NCBI RefSeq assembly: GCF_003985155.1
Contig: NZ_ML133691.1
Coordinates: 124,001-188,000, forward strand
Length of the DNA: 64,000 nucleotides
From: Rhizobium vallis
Lineage (GTDB): Bacteria > Pseudomonadota > Alphaproteobacteria > Rhizobiales > Rhizobiaceae
Reading direction: 5' to 3'
A program made the position numbers and the translations under genes. Of this stretch, positions 34,548-43,779 are shown piece after piece (positions within the stretch are counted from its first letter, which is position 1; the number at the start of each line of letters is the position of its first letter). A model generated the notes under the pieces. It saw only the letters and a program-made list of their open reading frames with translations. It did no database searches and was not told the DNA's origin.

Positions 34548-34991
34548 TTATCTTCGGATTACCGAGGAGAGGGCGAACGCAGTCAGTGTATCGCGCACGC
34601 CGGGCATCTCGGCAATCAATTGCCAAATCTGCCGTATGCGGTCGGCCTCGGGGGACTCGACCCGCACGAGGAGATCGAAATCACCGGTCATAACGTCGCA
34701 AGCAACGACTTCTGGGATCTTCCGTAGCGCCTGAATGACTTCTCCGCCCCGCATGCGATCGTGACGATAGACGAAAATCAATGCTGTTGTGACGTTTTGG
34801 CTATTCCCACCATCCCCGGTGAGGATTGTATATCCCTTGATGAAGCCTTCTCGTTCGAGACGTTCGATTCGCACCCGCACGGCGTTGCGAGAAAGGTTCA
34901 CCTTCGCTGACAAATCCGCATGCGAAATTCGAGCATTAGCCTTCAATTCGATAAGTATCTGTTCGTCAGTTCGATCGAGAAGATATTTCAT
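34548..34991 (-). CDS. Lrp/AsnC-family transcriptional regulator
   Basis: 147 residues. Starts at the helix-turn-helix (LDRTDEQILIELKANARISHADLSAK-like region, then LSRNAVRVRIERLEREG) and ends with a RAM domain carrying the YHVTGDFD-like VMTGDFDLLVRVES strand. Located 19 bp after the kinase-like gene and last in the leftward homoserine-type cluster, so it probably senses an amino acid handled there. Confidence 0.93.
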   Translation of the reverse strand: MKYLLDRTDEQILIELKANARISHADLSAKVNLSRNAVRVRIERLEREGFIKGYTILTGDGGNSQNVTTALIFVYRHDRMRGGEVIQALRKIPEVVACDVMTGDFDLLVRVESPEADRIRQIWQLIAEMPGVRDTLTAFALSSVIRR

Positions 34992-35010
34992 GGATATTGA
35001 GCCGGGTCGC

Positions 35011-35796
35011 TTAGCCTAGAATGTCGGAGGTTACGGACCGATAAGCTAACATGGCGATTTCCGGTAGCAATGTTCTTTCCTTCTTGCTCGCAAATCGCTT
35101 TGATGTCGAAGCCATTACGAATCCTGGCAGCGCCTCTTTTTCACTCTCCGTCAGACAGCGGACGTCCTGATAACCCTGCAGCAGCGCTCGCGCCCGGTTT
35201 TTATTCAGCTCTCCGTTGATTTCGCCCGCCCAACCGACAAGCGCATCAGCTAGCTCCGACACGAGCGCGTCGTCGTGCCGAAGCCTGAAGTTGATGACTC
35301 CGCTGACTTCCTCTCCGAGGAAAAAGACGTTCTCCTGGACCAATGCGCCATGAATCGCGCCAATGCGAAGATCCGTCGATTTGCACTTCGCTTTTAGTTC
35401 TAAGACGGTGTGCATTTCAGCCAGCACGTGGCCTAGACTGAGGCATTTTGCCGGGTTTGCAAATGTGGGTGAGGCGCCGGGTACGAAGCTGACGATGGCG
35501 ACCATTCGACCTGCGGCCCGAGACGTAGCGTGGCCATCGACCGTGCGCAGCGGCTTAGGGCAGGGGACGCCATGTCGATAAAGCGCCTCCATGGTTTCGA
35601 AGGCCCTTTCCAGATCTGAAGGTCGGGCTCCGTTCTCGAAAAGGGTAACTATGAATTCGCCTTCCCCAGTCCGAAACAGATAGGTCGTCTCGGAGTCGCC
35701 GTCCGCGATGCCAATCATCGACAGAAGCGACGTGAAACCATAAGCCGCTGTAATGAGTTGGCGATCTTCGTCAGAAAGCTCGGTAAAAACAGCCAT
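35011..35796 (-). CDS. ThrB-like/aminoglycoside-phosphotransferase-fold protein lacking catalytic residues
   Basis: 261 residues with the kinase-fold layout of homoserine kinase type II: EGEFIVTLFENG in the ATP-binding lobe and a late GAIHGALVQENVFFLGEEVSGVINF segment. In active members that segment reads HGDLH..N and VIDF; here the catalytic Asp is Ala and the metal Asp is Asn. The frame is intact and the gene sits between an aspartase and an Lrp gene, so it is more likely a non-catalytic sensor than debris. Confidence 0.75.
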   Translation of the reverse strand: MAVFTELSDEDRQLITAAYGFTSLLSMIGIADGDSETTYLFRTGEGEFIVTLFENGARPSDLERAFETMEALYRHGVPCPKPLRTVDGHATSRAAGRMVAIVSFVPGASPTFANPAKCLSLGHVLAEMHTVLELKAKCKSTDLRIGAIHGALVQENVFFLGEEVSGVINFRLRHDDALVSELADALVGWAGEINGELNKNRARALLQGYQDVRCLTESEKEALPGFVMASTSKRFASKKERTLLPEIAMLAYRSVTSDILG

Positions 35797-35825
35797 TTCC
35801 TACCCTTATGCGGCCGATGAACCCA

Positions 35826-37223
35826 TCAGAAATTTGCGAAGGCGGAGGTAACTTCGAAGAGCTCTTCAACTTGACTGGAAGTTAAGATCCCTTCCTCTTC
35901 CACGACCTGCCGCAGCCCCCGCTTTTCGGCCAGCGCTTTTTTGGAAAGCTGCGCTGCCTTACTGTAGCCGATTAGCATCGCTAACGGTGTCGCAAGAACG
36001 AGAGACTGATCGAGGAGGTCCTTGCAACGGTCGACATCAACTTCAATGCCGACGACGCACCGCTGCTTAAAAATTTCCATGCCCCGCGTCAACATCCGCA
36101 TGGATTGAAGGATGTTGAGGATGATCACCGGCTCCATGGCATTGAGTTGCAGCTGCCCCGCACTTGCCGCCAGGGTGACAGTGGGATCATTTCCGATAAC
36201 CTGAAATGCGATTTGGTTCATCATTTCCGGAATGACGGCGTTGACTTTTCCGGGCATGATCGAGGAACCGGCCTGGACGGGCGGAAGTCGGATTTCTCCC
36301 AGGCCGCCCCTCGGCCCACTGCTCAAGAGCCGCAGATCATTGCAGACCTTTGTCAGCTTCACAGCAATTCGCTTGAGGACACTGGAGATGGAAACGAAGC
36401 CACCGGTGTCTGAGGTGGCCTCGATCAGATTTCGAGCTCGGGTGAGCTGGATACCGGAAATCTGTGTCAGGTGGGCGCAAGCCGCGGCTCCAAAGCCGCG
36501 GGGTACGTTGATCGACGTTCCGATCGCAGATCCGCCGAGATTAACCTCTTTCATCAGCCTCGAAGCGGCCTGCAGTTGGTCGATATCTTCGTCGATCAGC
36601 TCGGCGAACGCACCAAATTCCTGCCCGACCGTCATTGGGACCGCGTCCTGCAACTGAGTGCGGCCGACCTTCAGCACAGTCGCATATTCATGCGCCTGGG
36701 CGCGAAATGCATCGCGCAGCCCGACCTGGGACTCGATCAGCCCTTCGCAAGCACGAAGAATGGTCAGACGCAGTGCGGTCGGATAGACATCGTTTGTCGA
36801 TTGAGACAGGTTCACGTCATCATTTGGATGAAGCTTGTCATAGTCGCCCACATTCGCACCGAGCTTCAAGAGCGACTGGTTCGCAACAACTTCATTGACG
36901 TTCATGTTGGTGGACGTTCCGGCGCCACCCTGCATCATATCGACCGGGAAGTTCTCATCAACGCATTTCAACTCGATGAGCTCATCACAAGCCTCTGAGA
37001 TTGCCGACGCCTTTTCCGCTGACAGCAGGCCAAGCTCAGCGTTCGCACGCGCGGCCGCTTTCTTGACCATAGCCATAGATTGAATGAGTTCGGGGAAGTC
37101 TTTTAGGCGAAGGCCTGAAACGGTGAAGTTAAGTTCGGCTCGACGCGTATGGACACCGTAGAGAACGTCACCGGGGATAGGGAGGGGGCCGATCAAATCG
37201 GTCTCTATGCGTTCAGTTCCCAT
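35826..37223 (-). CDS. aspA: Aspartate ammonia-lyase
   Basis: 465 residues from MGTERIETD at 37223. The aspartase/fumarase signature GSSIMPGKVNAVIPEMMNQ is present with the catalytic Ser loop; TSTNMNVNEV and HPNDDVNLSQSTND match aspartases. It should deaminate aspartate to fumarate. The start lies inside the dapA-like gene end (11-bp overlap). In this operon, with homoserine and semialdehyde dehydrogenases upstream, it would be the last step into the TCA cycle. Class II fumarase is the alternative but fits less well. Confidence 0.88.
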   Translation of the reverse strand: MGTERIETDLIGPLPIPGDVLYGVHTRRAELNFTVSGLRLKDFPELIQSMAMVKKAAARANAELGLLSAEKASAISEACDELIELKCVDENFPVDMMQGGAGTSTNMNVNEVVANQSLLKLGANVGDYDKLHPNDDVNLSQSTNDVYPTALRLTILRACEGLIESQVGLRDAFRAQAHEYATVLKVGRTQLQDAVPMTVGQEFGAFAELIDEDIDQLQAASRLMKEVNLGGSAIGTSINVPRGFGAAACAHLTQISGIQLTRARNLIEATSDTGGFVSISSVLKRIAVKLTKVCNDLRLLSSGPRGGLGEIRLPPVQAGSSIMPGKVNAVIPEMMNQIAFQVIGNDPTVTLAASAGQLQLNAMEPVIILNILQSMRMLTRGMEIFKQRCVVGIEVDVDRCKDLLDQSLVLATPLAMLIGYSKAAQLSKKALAEKRGLRQVVEEEGILTSSQVEELFEVTSAFANF

Positions 37224-38115
37224 TTGCCGTTCCCCCCTGGTCCAGAATTCCGGCGTGGCGCATGGCATGAAGGATTACCTCTTTGACAGGATCGCTCACC
37301 TCCACGAGAGGAAGGCGCAGGTCCCTTCGAATCTTTGAGAGTTGCGCCAGCGCGAATTTCACCCCAGCCGGGCTGGTCTCGAGGAATAGCGCGCGATGCA
37401 GGGGCATCAGTCGATCCTGAAGAGCCAGTGCCGCCACGAAGTCGCCCTTCAGACATGCCCGCTGGAAGTCTGCACACAGCCGGGGAGCGACGTTCGCGGT
37501 GACGGAGATGCAACCGTGGCCGCCATGGGCCATATAACCCAGCGCGGTGCCGTCTTCGCCGGTGAGAAGATTGAACTCATTGCCGCAGTCCATACGCTCC
37601 AGCGACGGTCGCAAGAGATTGCCCGTCGCGTCTTTGACACCCTTGACGTTCGGACAATCACCGAAAATCCGGGCAAGCGTTGCGACTTCAATATCGATTA
37701 CGCTCCGACCCGGGATGTTGTAGACAATGATCGGAACCGTAGCTTCAGCGTCGATGGCCTTAAAGTGCTGATAGATCCCCTCTTGGGTGGGTTTATTGTA
37801 GTAGGGCGCCACGATCAGCAAACCGTTCGCGCCCGCCTCCTGTGCATGCCGCACGAAGCTGATTGCTTCCTCAGTGCTGTTGGAGCCGGCGCCGGCTATG
37901 ACCGGAACGCGACCGCCCGCTGCCTCGATCGCGATTTCCACGACTCGCTTGTGTTCGGCATGGCTGAGGGTCGGGCTTTCCCCCGTTGTTCCGCAGGGGA
38001 CAAGCCCTGACGTGCCCTCGGCGATCTGCCATTCGATGAGGCTGCGAAGCGCAAACTCATCGACTTTCCCATCGGCAAATGGGGTGACAAGGGCAGTGAT
38101 GGATCCTTCGAACAT
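37213..38115 (-). CDS. dapA: DapA-family lyase (4-hydroxy-tetrahydrodipicolinate synthase-like)
   Basis: 300 residues from MFEGSITALVTPF at 38115. Schiff-base Lys in VKGVKDATGN, Tyr in IVYNIPGRSVID, and the GTTGESPTLSHAEH substrate loop are as in DapA. True DapA condenses aspartate semialdehyde with pyruvate, and aspartate semialdehyde is the expected intermediate of this cluster. A role as lysine-branch enzyme on a plasmid is odd; a related aldolase function is possible. Confidence 0.88.
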   Translation of the reverse strand: MFEGSITALVTPFADGKVDEFALRSLIEWQIAEGTSGLVPCGTTGESPTLSHAEHKRVVEIAIEAAGGRVPVIAGAGSNSTEEAISFVRHAQEAGANGLLIVAPYYNKPTQEGIYQHFKAIDAEATVPIIVYNIPGRSVIDIEVATLARIFGDCPNVKGVKDATGNLLRPSLERMDCGNEFNLLTGEDGTALGYMAHGGHGCISVTANVAPRLCADFQRACLKGDFVAALALQDRLMPLHRALFLETSPAGVKFALAQLSKIRRDLRLPLVEVSDPVKEVILHAMRHAGILDQGGTANGN

Positions 38116-38165
38116 CTTGACTTCCAAAAACGACGATGGGTTCAAACTGGCGCCGGCGCCGGCGA

Positions 38166-39578
38166 TCAGTGCTGCAGCGACGTGATGCAGACGACCTTAG
38201 GCTGGGTCATGTCCTCATAAGCAAAGCGAACGCCTTCGCGTCCCATGCTGCCGTATTTGAATCCGCCAAACGGCATTGCGTCGAACCGATAGTCCGACGA
38301 CTGGTTGATCATGACGCCGCCGGCGTCGATCCGCTTTGCTGCCTCCAGGGCGCTGGCAAGATCGTTGGTAAAGATCCCGGCATGGAGGCTGTATTCCGGC
38401 TTGTTAGCCAGCTCTATTGCCTCTTCAAGGTCATCGAACGGCTGCAGTATGACGACCGGGGCGAAGACTTCCTCATTAAGTACATCGCACGTCGCAGGCA
38501 CGTTTTCCAGGACGGTCGGGGGATAGAGGGTGCCGGCCGGCTTGTGACCGCAAAGCAGCATCGCGCCGGCAGCGATTGCCCGTTCCACCATGGCGGCGGC
38601 TCGGTTCACCGCACTCTCGGAGATCATCGGGCCCATGTCAGTCTCGGATTTCATCGGGTCGCCGGTCCTCATCCGAGCAGTCTGGGCCACGAACTCCGCC
38701 TTGAAGCGTTCATAGATCGTGCGCTGCACCAGAATTCGCTGCGTTCCGATGCAGTTCTGGCCCGCCGCCCAGAAGGAACCCGACACGCAATCTTCCACGG
38801 CGGCGTCAACATCACTATCTTCCATCACGATAACCGGAGCATTGCCACCGAGATCCATAGCGAGCTTCTTGATGCCTGCAGATCTTGCGATGGCCTCGCC
38901 CGTGACAAAGCCCCCTGTAAAGGAGATCATGCGAACGTCTTTTGCCGAAACAATCGCCTCACCCAGATCGGCACCGCCGACAGCGACCGTGACGACCTCT
39001 TCCGGCAAGCCGCTTTCGATCAAGACCTCCACCAGCTTGAGGGCCGATAAGGGCGTAAGCTCCGACGGCTTCAGAAGTACCGCGTTTGCGCCGGCAATGG
39101 CAGGGCCAAGCTTGTGGGCCACGAGATTGAGCGGGTCATTGTAAGGCGTGATCGCCGCGACGATCCCTAGCGGCTCCCGGGTGTACCAGCCCTGCCGAGA
39201 TTCCGATCCAGCATAGGCATCAAACGGGATGACTTCGCCAGCATTCCGCTTGGCCTCTTCCGCGGAGAGTTTCAGTGTGTTGACACAACGTGTCGCCTCC
39301 TTGCGGGCCTGGGAAATTGTCTTCCCCGCCTCTCGTACGATCAGGAGCGCAAACTCCTCCAGGCGTTCTTCGACAGTGGCTGCGGCCCTTTCGAGAATTG
39401 CAGAGCGCTGGTGGCGGGGGAGCGACCGGGCAATCTGCGCGCCGCGCCTAGCGCGTTCGAGCAACAGGTCCACAGCGTCGGCACTGGTCTCTCGGATGGC
39501 GCCGACAAAACTGCCGTCGTAAGGATTACTGACGATGATTTCGTTGGAAGAGGCGGGTTTCAAGGCTAGACCGGGCAT
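38166..39578 (-). CDS. Aldehyde dehydrogenase, semialdehyde type
   Basis: 470 residues; ATG at 39578 overlaps the homoserine dehydrogenase stop (TGATG). Catalytic Cys in AAGQNCIGTQRI, base Glu in DLGGNAPVIV-type segment (here MDLGGNAPV), Asn in AAITPYNDPLNLVAH. The latter form resembles lactaldehyde/glyceraldehyde-3-phosphate and phosphonoacetaldehyde dehydrogenases. Given the tight coupling to homoserine dehydrogenase, oxidation of aspartate semialdehyde to aspartate is the inferred reaction. Confidence 0.88.
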   Translation of the reverse strand: MPGLALKPASSNEIIVSNPYDGSFVGAIRETSADAVDLLLERARRGAQIARSLPRHQRSAILERAAATVEERLEEFALLIVREAGKTISQARKEATRCVNTLKLSAEEAKRNAGEVIPFDAYAGSESRQGWYTREPLGIVAAITPYNDPLNLVAHKLGPAIAGANAVLLKPSELTPLSALKLVEVLIESGLPEEVVTVAVGGADLGEAIVSAKDVRMISFTGGFVTGEAIARSAGIKKLAMDLGGNAPVIVMEDSDVDAAVEDCVSGSFWAAGQNCIGTQRILVQRTIYERFKAEFVAQTARMRTGDPMKSETDMGPMISESAVNRAAAMVERAIAAGAMLLCGHKPAGTLYPPTVLENVPATCDVLNEEVFAPVVILQPFDDLEEAIELANKPEYSLHAGIFTNDLASALEAAKRIDAGGVMINQSSDYRFDAMPFGGFKYGSMGREGVRFAYEDMTQPKVVCITSLQH

Positions 39579-40639
39579 CACGCTGCCTCCTTCGCGAAAT
39601 TTGCCGACTGGGCATTGTGTATAGCCACGATGTCGGACAGCAGCGCGTAAGCGGTTTCGATTCGACCGGCGCCTGGGCCACTGACCGTAACGGGGCCGAG
39701 AAGCTCTGTGTTCAGCGATACTGCGTTGGTAGCGCCGTTGACGCCGGCGAGCGTATGTCCGAGAGCAAGCTGTTTGGGCGCTACACTGCCGGTTATCGTC
39801 CCGTCGGCATTACGAACTGCGGAGCCGATCAGTTTCCAACGGCTTTCAACCTTGGCAGCTGCTTGAATGTCGGAATGGGAAAGCTTGGAGATGCCGCGGC
39901 AAGAGACATCCTCCGGCTTGAGATTTGCTCCCAGCAGCTCATTTGCCAGGATCACGACTTTCAGGCGAACGTCGAAACCTTCGACGTCGGCGGTCGGATC
40001 GGCTTCGGCATAGCCCAGGGCCTGCGCTTCCGCAACAGCCCTGGCGAAGTCGAGACCGTCCTCCATGCGACCGAGGACGAAGTTCGACGTGCCGTTGAGG
40101 ATCCCTTCAAACCCTTTCACCTCTGCTCCGGCAAGGGTCTTCTCTGCCATCCTTATGACGGGCGTCCCGCTCATCACGGAGCCCTCATACTCGAAGTGAA
40201 CACTGTTCGCCTTGGCAAGTGCCTTCAGTTCGCGACCAGCAATTGCTACTGGCCCCTTGTTCGTGGTGACCACGTGCTTGCCCGAGTTTAGAGCCCAGCG
40301 GCAGTGCGAAACCGCGGGCTCGCCGTCCTTCGGGTTCGTAAAAGTCGCCTCCACGACGATATCGGCGGGCGCCGTCTTGATAATGGCTTCGTTGTCGGCC
40401 TCGGCGCTGCCGCCGGAGAGCTCGCCAAAACCGCCCTTCGCGAAATTCGCCTCCACGAGGGTCTTGGCATCCAGACCGTTGGGCGAAATGACGGAGCCCA
40501 GATGGAGATCGCTGACGGCGACGATGTTCAGGCGGAAACCGAGATCGCGTTCCCACAGAGGATTTTTCGTCGCGATGAGCTCGGCCAAAGCACGGTTGAC
40601 GCCACCAAATCCGATGAGGGAAATATTGTAGATTTTCAT
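39578..40639 (-). CDS. Homoserine dehydrogenase
   Basis: 353 residues. NAD-binding GFGGVNRALAELI, TNKGPVAIAGRELKALA, and the signature GILNGTSNFVLGRMEDGLDF with the catalytic Lys/Asp region further on. There is no C-terminal ACT domain, so the enzyme lacks the feedback control of the biosynthetic form; this fits a catabolic, homoserine-oxidising role. First structural gene of the leftward cluster. Confidence 0.92.
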   Translation of the reverse strand: MKIYNISLIGFGGVNRALAELIATKNPLWERDLGFRLNIVAVSDLHLGSVISPNGLDAKTLVEANFAKGGFGELSGGSAEADNEAIIKTAPADIVVEATFTNPKDGEPAVSHCRWALNSGKHVVTTNKGPVAIAGRELKALAKANSVHFEYEGSVMSGTPVIRMAEKTLAGAEVKGFEGILNGTSNFVLGRMEDGLDFARAVAEAQALGYAEADPTADVEGFDVRLKVVILANELLGANLKPEDVSCRGISKLSHSDIQAAAKVESRWKLIGSAVRNADGTITGSVAPKQLALGHTLAGVNGATNAVSLNTELLGPVTVSGPGAGRIETAYALLSDIVAIHNAQSANFAKEAA

Positions 40640-40885
40640 GTGGTTTCCTCCGATGAAGCGTTGGTGCGCATATCATCGGATGCGAATCGCTCAGCCGGAA
40701 CGGCACAAACAGACCAATCTGCCGTGCATTTCGCTCATGATGCCGACCGTTTGCCGCGTGTCCGTCCATCCGGCTCAAGCACTCGAGTACAAATGGTTCG
40801 TGGAGGAAACCGACTGTCCACGTAACTCGTGGAAGTGTCTATCTTTCCGAAAGACGACGCGGCTGAGCGGCTGTCGGCGACAATC

Positions 40886-41362
40886 TCAGGAGAAGTGATC
40901 AAAGTCGATCGGAACTGAAAAGCCTGTCTTGACGCGGTCCATCACCACCATTGTCTTGAAGCCCTTGATATCGGGATTTTCGTAGAAGAACTTGCGGGTG
41001 AAGACCTCGTAGTCCTCCATGCTCTCGGCAGTGACAATCAGGACGAAATCCGCATCTCCCGTTACATAGTAGCCGTTCATCACTTCCGGCGTCTGCCGGA
41101 TCGATTGCTTGAACCGGTCGACGATGTCGGCTCTTTCGCGCTCGAGCGTAACCAGTACAAGCATTGCGATCGGCCGGCCAACAGATCTGGGTTTCACAAC
41201 CGCAACCTCCGCCTCAATGACTCCCGCCTCACGCAGCCGCCTGAGACGGCGCTGCACCGCGGTGGCCGAAAGACCGACCATCGCACCGAGTTCCTCGCTG
41301 CTATGCCTGTTATGATTCTGCACAATGCTGAGAAGACGAGCATCTAGGCGGTCGAGCTGCAT
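40886..41362 (-). CDS. Lrp/AsnC-family transcriptional regulator
   Basis: 158 residues from MQLDRLDARLL at 41362, which has GGAG upstream; the long upstream open frame is antisense to the aminotransferase leader. HTH: LGAMVGLSATAVQRRLRRLREAG. RAM domain: YYVTGDADFVLIVTAES. Divergent from the aminotransferase/importer operon and in line with the homoserine dehydrogenase operon 246 bp downstream; probably controls both. Confidence 0.93.
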   Translation of the reverse strand: MQLDRLDARLLSIVQNHNRHSSEELGAMVGLSATAVQRRLRRLREAGVIEAEVAVVKPRSVGRPIAMLVLVTLERERADIVDRFKQSIRQTPEVMNGYYVTGDADFVLIVTAESMEDYEVFTRKFFYENPDIKGFKTMVVMDRVKTGFSVPIDFDHFS

Positions 41363-41380
41363 TGGGAAACTCCGCATGAT

Positions 41381-41450
41381 TTCATCGTTCAATGGCCATA
41401 AAAAGCAGGAATTCCTCGTCCAAGCAACACCTACGCCGGAATTCATCGTC
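41381..41450. promoter_or_regulatory. Three helically phased repeats, candidate Lrp operator
   Basis: TTCATCGTT (41381), TTCCTCGTC (41412) and TTCATCGTC (41442) start 31 and 30 bp apart, which is three DNA turns. The last two are part of longer GGAATTC-tCGTC repeats. They lie between the divergent Lrp and aminotransferase genes, where a multimeric Lrp-type protein would wrap DNA. Confidence 0.5.
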
Positions 41451-41534
41451 TCAGTACTCCTACCCTTCATGGACAAGACAGAGGCGGCGGAAACATTCAG
41501 CCGGACGATGACCTCGCTGCATGAGGAATTGAGA

Positions 41535-42935
41535 ATGACCAACATTGCTGAAATAGCTGACATGGACCGCAGAACGGTTCTGCATCCGTTCACTTATCTT
41601 AAGAATTACTCCGCCGGCGAGACCGATCCTACCATCGTCGAGACTGGAAAAGGCGTTCGTATCCGCGACGCATCCGGACGGGAATATCTGGACGGCTTTG
41701 CCGGCCTCTATTGCGTAAATGTTGGCTACGGCCGCACCGAGGTCGCCGAAGCGATCGCCCGGCAGGCCTACAAGCTTGCCTATTATCATTCGTACGCTGC
41801 GCACACGACCGAGGAGCTGGCGCGACTTTCGGATCGACTGGTGCGAATGGCGCCAGGCAACATGTCCAAGGTCTTCTACGGGCTGTCCGGTTCGGATGCG
41901 AACGAGACGCAGGCGAAGATCGTCTGGTATTACAACAATCTTCGCGGGAAAGCGCAAAAGAAAAAGATCATCTCGCGTGAGCGTGGCTATCATGGATGTT
42001 CTGTGGTTTCCGGTTCCATGACAGGCTTGAGCTTTTACCACGATCATATGGATCTCCCGGTTTCGGGGATTCTGCGTACCGGCGTGCCGCATTTCTATCG
42101 CGGTGCGATGCCTGGCGAGACCGAAGAAGCCTTTTCACAGCGTCGCGCTGATGAACTGGAAGCCCTCATTCTCGCCGAAGGGCCGGAGACTGTCGGGGCC
42201 TTCATAGCGGAGCCGGTCCTTGGCACGGGAGGCATTGCACCGCCGCCGGCAGGATACTGGCCGAAAATCCAGGCTGTGCTGAAGAAGTACGACGTGCTGC
42301 TGATTGCCGACGAGGTGGTCTGCGGGTTTGGCCGCACCGGTGCAATGTTCGGATCGGATCTCTACGGTATGGATCCCGATCTGATCACCGTGGCCAAGGG
42401 ATTGACCTCAGCCTATGTGCCGCTGTCGGCGGCCATCGTTTCGCAGAAAGTCTACGAGGTCATGGAGGAGGCGACGCCGCGCGTGGGCTCCTTCTCACAC
42501 GGCTACACCTATTCCGGTCATCCGATCGGCGCCGCGGCGGCGAACGCAGTGCTTGATATCGTCGAGCGCGAAAATCTGGCCCGACAGTCCGCGACGAAAG
42601 GCGCTTATCTTTTGCAACGGTTGAAGGCAGAGTTCGAGCAGAACCCGATCGTCGGGGAAGTTCGTGGTGTCGGCATGCTGGCAGCCATCGAGTTCGTTTC
42701 CGATCGTGGTAGCCGGGCTTCGTTCGATCCGGGCCTGAAGGTCGGCGCGCGCATCTCGCAAGCCGCTCGAAATCGCAACCTCATCGCGCGCGCAATGCCG
42801 CACGGAGACATTCTGGGCTTTGCACCGCCACTTGTGATGACGGAAGCGGAAATCGACGAAATGATTGCGATCGCAAGGGCTGCCGTCGACGAGGTGCTGC
42901 GCGAGCTGGACTCCCAAGGACTGGTGGTGGGGTAA
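41535..42935 (+). CDS. Class III aminotransferase (omega-amino acid:pyruvate/aspartate family)
   Basis: 466 residues from MTNIAEIADMDRR at 41535 (GAGGAATTGAGA upstream). PLP enzyme: GLSGSDANETQAKI, RERGYHGCSVVSGSMTGL, LIADEVVCGFGRTGAMFG, then LITVAKGLTSAYVPLSA with the Schiff-base Lys. Typical of enzymes using diamines, beta-alanine or 2,4-diaminobutyrate as amino donor and pyruvate as acceptor. Leads an operon with a polar amino-acid importer. Confidence 0.93.
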   Translation: MTNIAEIADMDRRTVLHPFTYLKNYSAGETDPTIVETGKGVRIRDASGREYLDGFAGLYCVNVGYGRTEVAEAIARQAYKLAYYHSYAAHTTEELARLSDRLVRMAPGNMSKVFYGLSGSDANETQAKIVWYYNNLRGKAQKKKIISRERGYHGCSVVSGSMTGLSFYHDHMDLPVSGILRTGVPHFYRGAMPGETEEAFSQRRADELEALILAEGPETVGAFIAEPVLGTGGIAPPPAGYWPKIQAVLKKYDVLLIADEVVCGFGRTGAMFGSDLYGMDPDLITVAKGLTSAYVPLSAAIVSQKVYEVMEEATPRVGSFSHGYTYSGHPIGAAAANAVLDIVERENLARQSATKGAYLLQRLKAEFEQNPIVGEVRGVGMLAAIEFVSDRGSRASFDPGLKVGARISQAARNRNLIARAMPHGDILGFAPPLVMTEAEIDEMIAIARAAVDEVLRELDSQGLVVG

Positions 42936-42964
42936 CGAATGGGCAATCGTCTAAGGCTTTGCGC

Positions 42965-43741
42965 ATGAACGCAATTCTAAAGGTTCACGAACTCACCAAG
43001 ACGTTTGGATCGACGAAGGTGCTGGATGGTATCAGCTTCGATATGAGAGAAGGTGAGGTCATTTCTCTGATCGGGTCGTCCGGATGTGGAAAGAGCACCG
43101 CACTTCGCTGCATCAATTTTTTGGAGACGCCGACATCGGGTCGGATCGAGTGCATGGGCCAGTCCGTCTCCGTCGTCAATGACGAGCGCGGCGGAAGTCA
43201 GATCGTCAACGCTCGCGATATCAGGAACCTTCGCAGACAGATCGGCATGGTGTTCCAGAATTACAATCTCTGGCCGCACCTGAGCGTCCTGTCCAACGTG
43301 ACCGAGGCACTCGTTTGGGTGCTGAAACTCGGGAAGAAAGACGCCGAAGAGGTTGCGCTGTCGGCCTTGTCGAAAGTCGGCATGGCGAGTTTCCGCGACC
43401 GCTACCCGCAACAGCTTTCCGGCGGGCAGCAACAACGCGTCGCGATCGCACGTGTTCTGGCAATGGGACCGAAACTGATGCTCTGCGATGAGCCGACATC
43501 CGCACTGGACCCCGAGCTCGTGGGTGAAGTGCTGAAAGTCATAAGGGCGCTGGCGGAAGCGGGGGCTACGATCCTCCTCGTCACGCATGAAATGCGGTTC
43601 GCACGCGATGTGTCGAACCGGATGATATTCCTGCAAAACGGCCGCCTTGAGCAGGATGACGAGCCGAAGGAACTGTTTCGAAATCCGGCAACGGAAGGGG
43701 TGAAGCGGTTTCTATCGACAGTGATGGCGGCCAACGCCTGA
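42965..43741 (+). CDS. ABC transporter ATP-binding protein (polar amino-acid type)
   Basis: 258 residues from the ATG at 42965. Walker A GSSGCGKSTA, signature LSGGQQQRVAIARV, Walker B LMLCDEPTSALDPE, switch His VTHEMR. HisP/GlnQ group. Works with the binding protein and two permeases that follow. Confidence 0.95.
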   Translation: MNAILKVHELTKTFGSTKVLDGISFDMREGEVISLIGSSGCGKSTALRCINFLETPTSGRIECMGQSVSVVNDERGGSQIVNARDIRNLRRQIGMVFQNYNLWPHLSVLSNVTEALVWVLKLGKKDAEEVALSALSKVGMASFRDRYPQQLSGGQQQRVAIARVLAMGPKLMLCDEPTSALDPELVGEVLKVIRALAEAGATILLVTHEMRFARDVSNRMIFLQNGRLEQDDEPKELFRNPATEGVKRFLSTVMAANA

Positions 43742-43779
43742 AAGCGCGCTACAACGAAAACCAAAAGGGGTAACAAATC

